From Bog-756 sp963841885 (GTDB lineage Bacteria; Actinomycetota; Acidimicrobiia; Acidimicrobiales; RAAP-2): 64,000 nt of DNA. The notes under the pieces are model-generated. The model had not been told where the DNA came from. It did not search any database and saw only the letters and a list, made by a program, of their open reading frames with translations. Below, in pieces: positions 62,103 through 64,000 of the stretch. The position numbers and the translations under genes are program-made. The stretch spans positions 1 to 64,000 of the forward strand of contig CAWJEK010000019.1 of assembly GCA_963841885.1 (NCBI GenBank). Reading direction: 5' to 3'. Each line of letters starts with the position of its first letter. Within the stretch, counting starts at the first letter, position 1.

Positions 62103-64000
62103 TCACTCCGCTCGTCGTGCTGGCTTTTCAACCGATCCATCGGTCACGATGACTGCCATGTGCACTTTGGCAAACCGTCCTTTTCGCACATACAGTCCAC
62201 GCCCGACGGGGAATTCCGTGCGGTTGATTCTCGGAAATGACGTCTTGAAGAGCATGTCGCCATCGCTCTGCTCCGGCTGGAGTGCGATCCCGTGACGAGC
62301 TCCACGTATGTGCTGAAGCACCGGCCGCAATCCGGTGATCTCGTTCGTCGTTCCTTCGGCGATCACCATCACGTCGTGATCAGAGCAGGCGTGGAGCAAC
62401 TCCAGAACCGGTCCGTCAGCTTCGGAGTTGACCAGCTCGCCCAACCCCTCCAAAACCAGGACATCAATGGGCCGTTTGCCCTGGGGACTGGCAAAGGCCT
62501 CGACGAGCGTCCGCGCCAGCTCCGCTCCGGCTATCGGGCCTCGGGACACGAACTTCCAGTCGACGACGTCGGCGATCGAGGAGCGAGCTGACCCGATGCA
62601 TGCGATCACGGCATCCCGTCCCGTGCGACGGATTGCCTCGACTGTCGTCAGGACGGCGGTGGATTTGCCACTCCCAGGGGGCCCGGCCACGAGGAAGATA
62701 CCCTCAGCAGGTATCGCAAAGGGACCCAGCGAATCGTCCGCTATGCCGAGGACCGGTGCGCCGTCGATGTCCGTCGGGAGCGACGCCAGCCCGACTAGTT
62801 CGGGAAGGACCGCGATCGGCGGAGCCTCCGCCACGCCAGCCCGGGTCATGGACTTGGCGAGCCGATCCAGCGCTCGGGCCTGGCTGACGGCGTCGGCCGC
62901 TCCCCCGAATACTGCGACATGGATCTCCTCCTTGTCCATGAAGCCGCGCCCCGGCGGAGTGTTGTCGCTGAATCCCCCGCGCGGTACATCGGAAGCGGCC
63001 ATGACATCGTTCTCGGTGGCCAAGCGAAGCACGACGCGGCTCTGGATCGCACTCCCGAGGGCCGAAGGAACCGCCGTAGGCCGGTCAGCTGACAGAACCA
63101 CATGGACCCCGAGTTGCCGGCCCTCGGCCGATACGGACAGCAGTGCATCATTGAGCCAGCCGTGCATGCCGGCCTCGAAAGCCGCCCGAAACGCGGGGTA
63201 GCCGTCCAGCAGTACCAAGATACGGGGCTCATCCGGCCGACCAGCAAGTTCCCTGTATTCATCGAGGGATCCGGCATTCAGACTCGCAAACGCGGCGGCG
63301 CGGTCGTCGATGGTCTTTCGCAGCATGCGGAACAAACGTGCCGTGCGCTCCAGATCATCAGCTCCGATGACGCTGCCGACGTGGGGAAGCACCTCCAACA
63401 TGGCCAATCCACGGGTGGCGAAGTCGAGGGCATAGACGTGGCACGGACCCCCTCGACTCGTCAGCCCGGCCGCAGCGGCCAGCGACCGGAGAAGCGTGGA
63501 CTTCCCCGATCCACCAGCCCCGAACACCGCCATCGATCCCACTACATCGGTGCGGAACGCGACCACTCCCTGATCCTGGTCATCGGGCTTGTCGATGACA
63601 CCGAAGACGAGTTCGCTGTCGAGGCGCCGGGTCGGGAGAGCCGCGAGGTCATAGAGGTCGGCCAACTCGGGGAGCCATGGGCGCCTGGGCGGTTCCAGGC
63701 CGGCCTGGTCCGACGCTCGGCGAAGAGTCTCCACAACGCGGCCGATGTCGGTGTCATCGGAAGGGAAGGGCGTCCCACCCACGCTCGTCTCGAAGCCTTC
63801 ATCCCACGGATCGTCCCAAGGATCGCTGGAACCGAACGTCAGATCGCGGACATCGACCGGAGCAACACGGCGCTCGCCGGTGGTGTTGCCACCGACATAT
63901 CCGGTCTGGAAGAGGCTCAGTCGGCCAGGACCGGTCTTGGCCAGGCCTCGTCCGGGGACCGATGGATCGAATGTGCCGGCGGACGGGACTCCCACGACAT
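62103..64000 (-). CDS. eccC: Type VII secretion FtsK/SpoIIIE-family ATPase EccC (5' end beyond window)
   Basis: The last ~630 residues are visible; the N-terminus lies past base 64000. Two ATPase domains can be seen: one with Walker A AVFGAGGSGKSTLLRSLAAA and Walker B region PRILVLLDGYPAF, and a second with FLVAGPPGSGKSTAVLTTVE and IDVLVLEGLGELV. Between them is HVVLSADRPTAVPSALGS...SRVVLRLATENDVMAASDVP, a hallmark of EccC. EccC drives export of WXG100 substrates, one of which is encoded next downstream. The first ATPase domain and membrane segments are not in the window. Confidence 0.92.
   Translation of the reverse strand, partial: VVGVPSAGTFDPSVPGRGLAKTGPGRLSLFQTGYVGGNTTGERRVAPVDVRDLTFGSSDPWDDPWDEGFETSVGGTPFPSDDTDIGRVVETLRRASDQAGLEPPRRPWLPELADLYDLAALPTRRLDSELVFGVIDKPDDQDQGVVAFRTDVVGSMAVFGAGGSGKSTLLRSLAAAAGLTSRGGPCHVYALDFATRGLAMLEVLPHVGSVIGADDLERTARLFRMLRKTIDDRAAAFASLNAGSLDEYRELAGRPDEPRILVLLDGYPAFRAAFEAGMHGWLNDALLSVSAEGRQLGVHVVLSADRPTAVPSALGSAIQSRVVLRLATENDVMAASDVPRGGFSDNTPPGRGFMDKEEIHVAVFGGAADAVSQARALDRLAKSMTRAGVAEAPPIAVLPELVGLASLPTDIDGAPVLGIADDSLGPFAIPAEGIFLVAGPPGSGKSTAVLTTVEAIRRTGRDAVIACIGSARSSIADVVDWKFVSRGPIAGAELARTLVEAFASPQGKRPIDVLVLEGLGELVNSEADGPVLELLHACSDHDVMVIAEGTTNEITGLRPVLQHIRGARHGIALQPEQSDGDMLFKTSFPRINRTEFPVGRGLYVRKGRFAKVHMAVIVTDGSVEKPARRAE

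Noticed and set aside
2500..64000. tRNA, rRNA, CRISPR arrays or insertion sequences
   Set aside because: I looked on both strands and saw no cloverleaf with T-loop consensus, no rRNA segments and no transposase genes or terminal repeats; a covariance-model search would be needed to be certain.

Overview
The window is a chimera of two unrelated genomes. Bases 1-2487 are AT-rich and form a complete ciliate macronuclear nanochromosome. It has C4A4 telomeric repeats at the left end (1-35), one gene, and an exact 28-base G4T4 telomere at the right end (2460-2487). The gene encodes a CFA20/DUF667-domain ciliary protein resembling CFAP20DC. It reads TGA as an amino acid (probably Cys), changes frame at in-frame TAA/TAG codons, and holds a 30-base intron. 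These traits point to a euplotid such as Euplotes and argue against Oxytricha or Stylonychia.

From base 2488 the sequence becomes GC-rich bacterial DNA with short intergenic gaps. Lipobox lipoproteins, a bacterial Ku/ligase/polymerase set, an ESX-type (type VII) ATPase with a WXG100-like protein, and a PP2C/FHA/Ser-Thr kinase module point to an actinobacterium. An Acidimicrobiia-like lineage is my guess. The junction truncates a cNMP-binding/thioredoxin-reductase-like gene, so I read it as a library or assembly artefact rather than a natural insertion.

Layout of the bacterial part. 2.5-4.8 kb: truncated cNMP protein, UBP zinc finger, DksA/TraR-like protein, DUF427 protein. 5.1-15.5 kb: acyl-CoA and small-molecule catabolism (acyl-CoA dehydrogenase, SRPBCC protein, acyl-CoA ligase, amidohydrolase, SnoaL-like protein, lipoprotein hydrolase, two zinc dehydrogenases, SDR). 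15.6-17.5 kb: secreted and hypothetical proteins. 17.5-21.7 kb: an end-joining block of Ku, ATP-dependent ligase, HhH-PHP protein and LigD-type polymerase. 21.8-26.3 kb: a STAS anti-anti-sigma factor followed by a very large kinase/receiver/phosphatase/anti-sigma protein. 26.3-43.5 kb: Ntn hydrolase, two MFS exporters, amine oxidase, RCC1-repeat protein, GGDEF-EAL protein, GH18 protein, cytochrome P450 and lipoproteins. 43.8-46.5 kb: ABC exporter and DegV protein. 46.6-56.6 kb: a candidate ribosomal-peptide (RiPP) locus. 57.2-64 kb: a type VII secretion locus that continues past the window.

The candidate RiPP locus is the most interesting bacterial region. A sedolisin (S53) protease, a YcaO protein and a TfuA protein run on the plus strand. 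They converge on a heme-oxygenase-like putative diiron enzyme and a 59-residue short peptide that ends in a Gly-Gly-preceded 12-residue tail. A cyclase-domain/ATPase/TPR regulator lies just upstream of the peptide gene, and a bicovalent-FAD-type oxidase lies across a divergent promoter.

At least nine bacterial genes contain single-base frame breaks inside otherwise well-conserved families. This suggests uncorrected indel errors in the assembly more than genuine gene decay.
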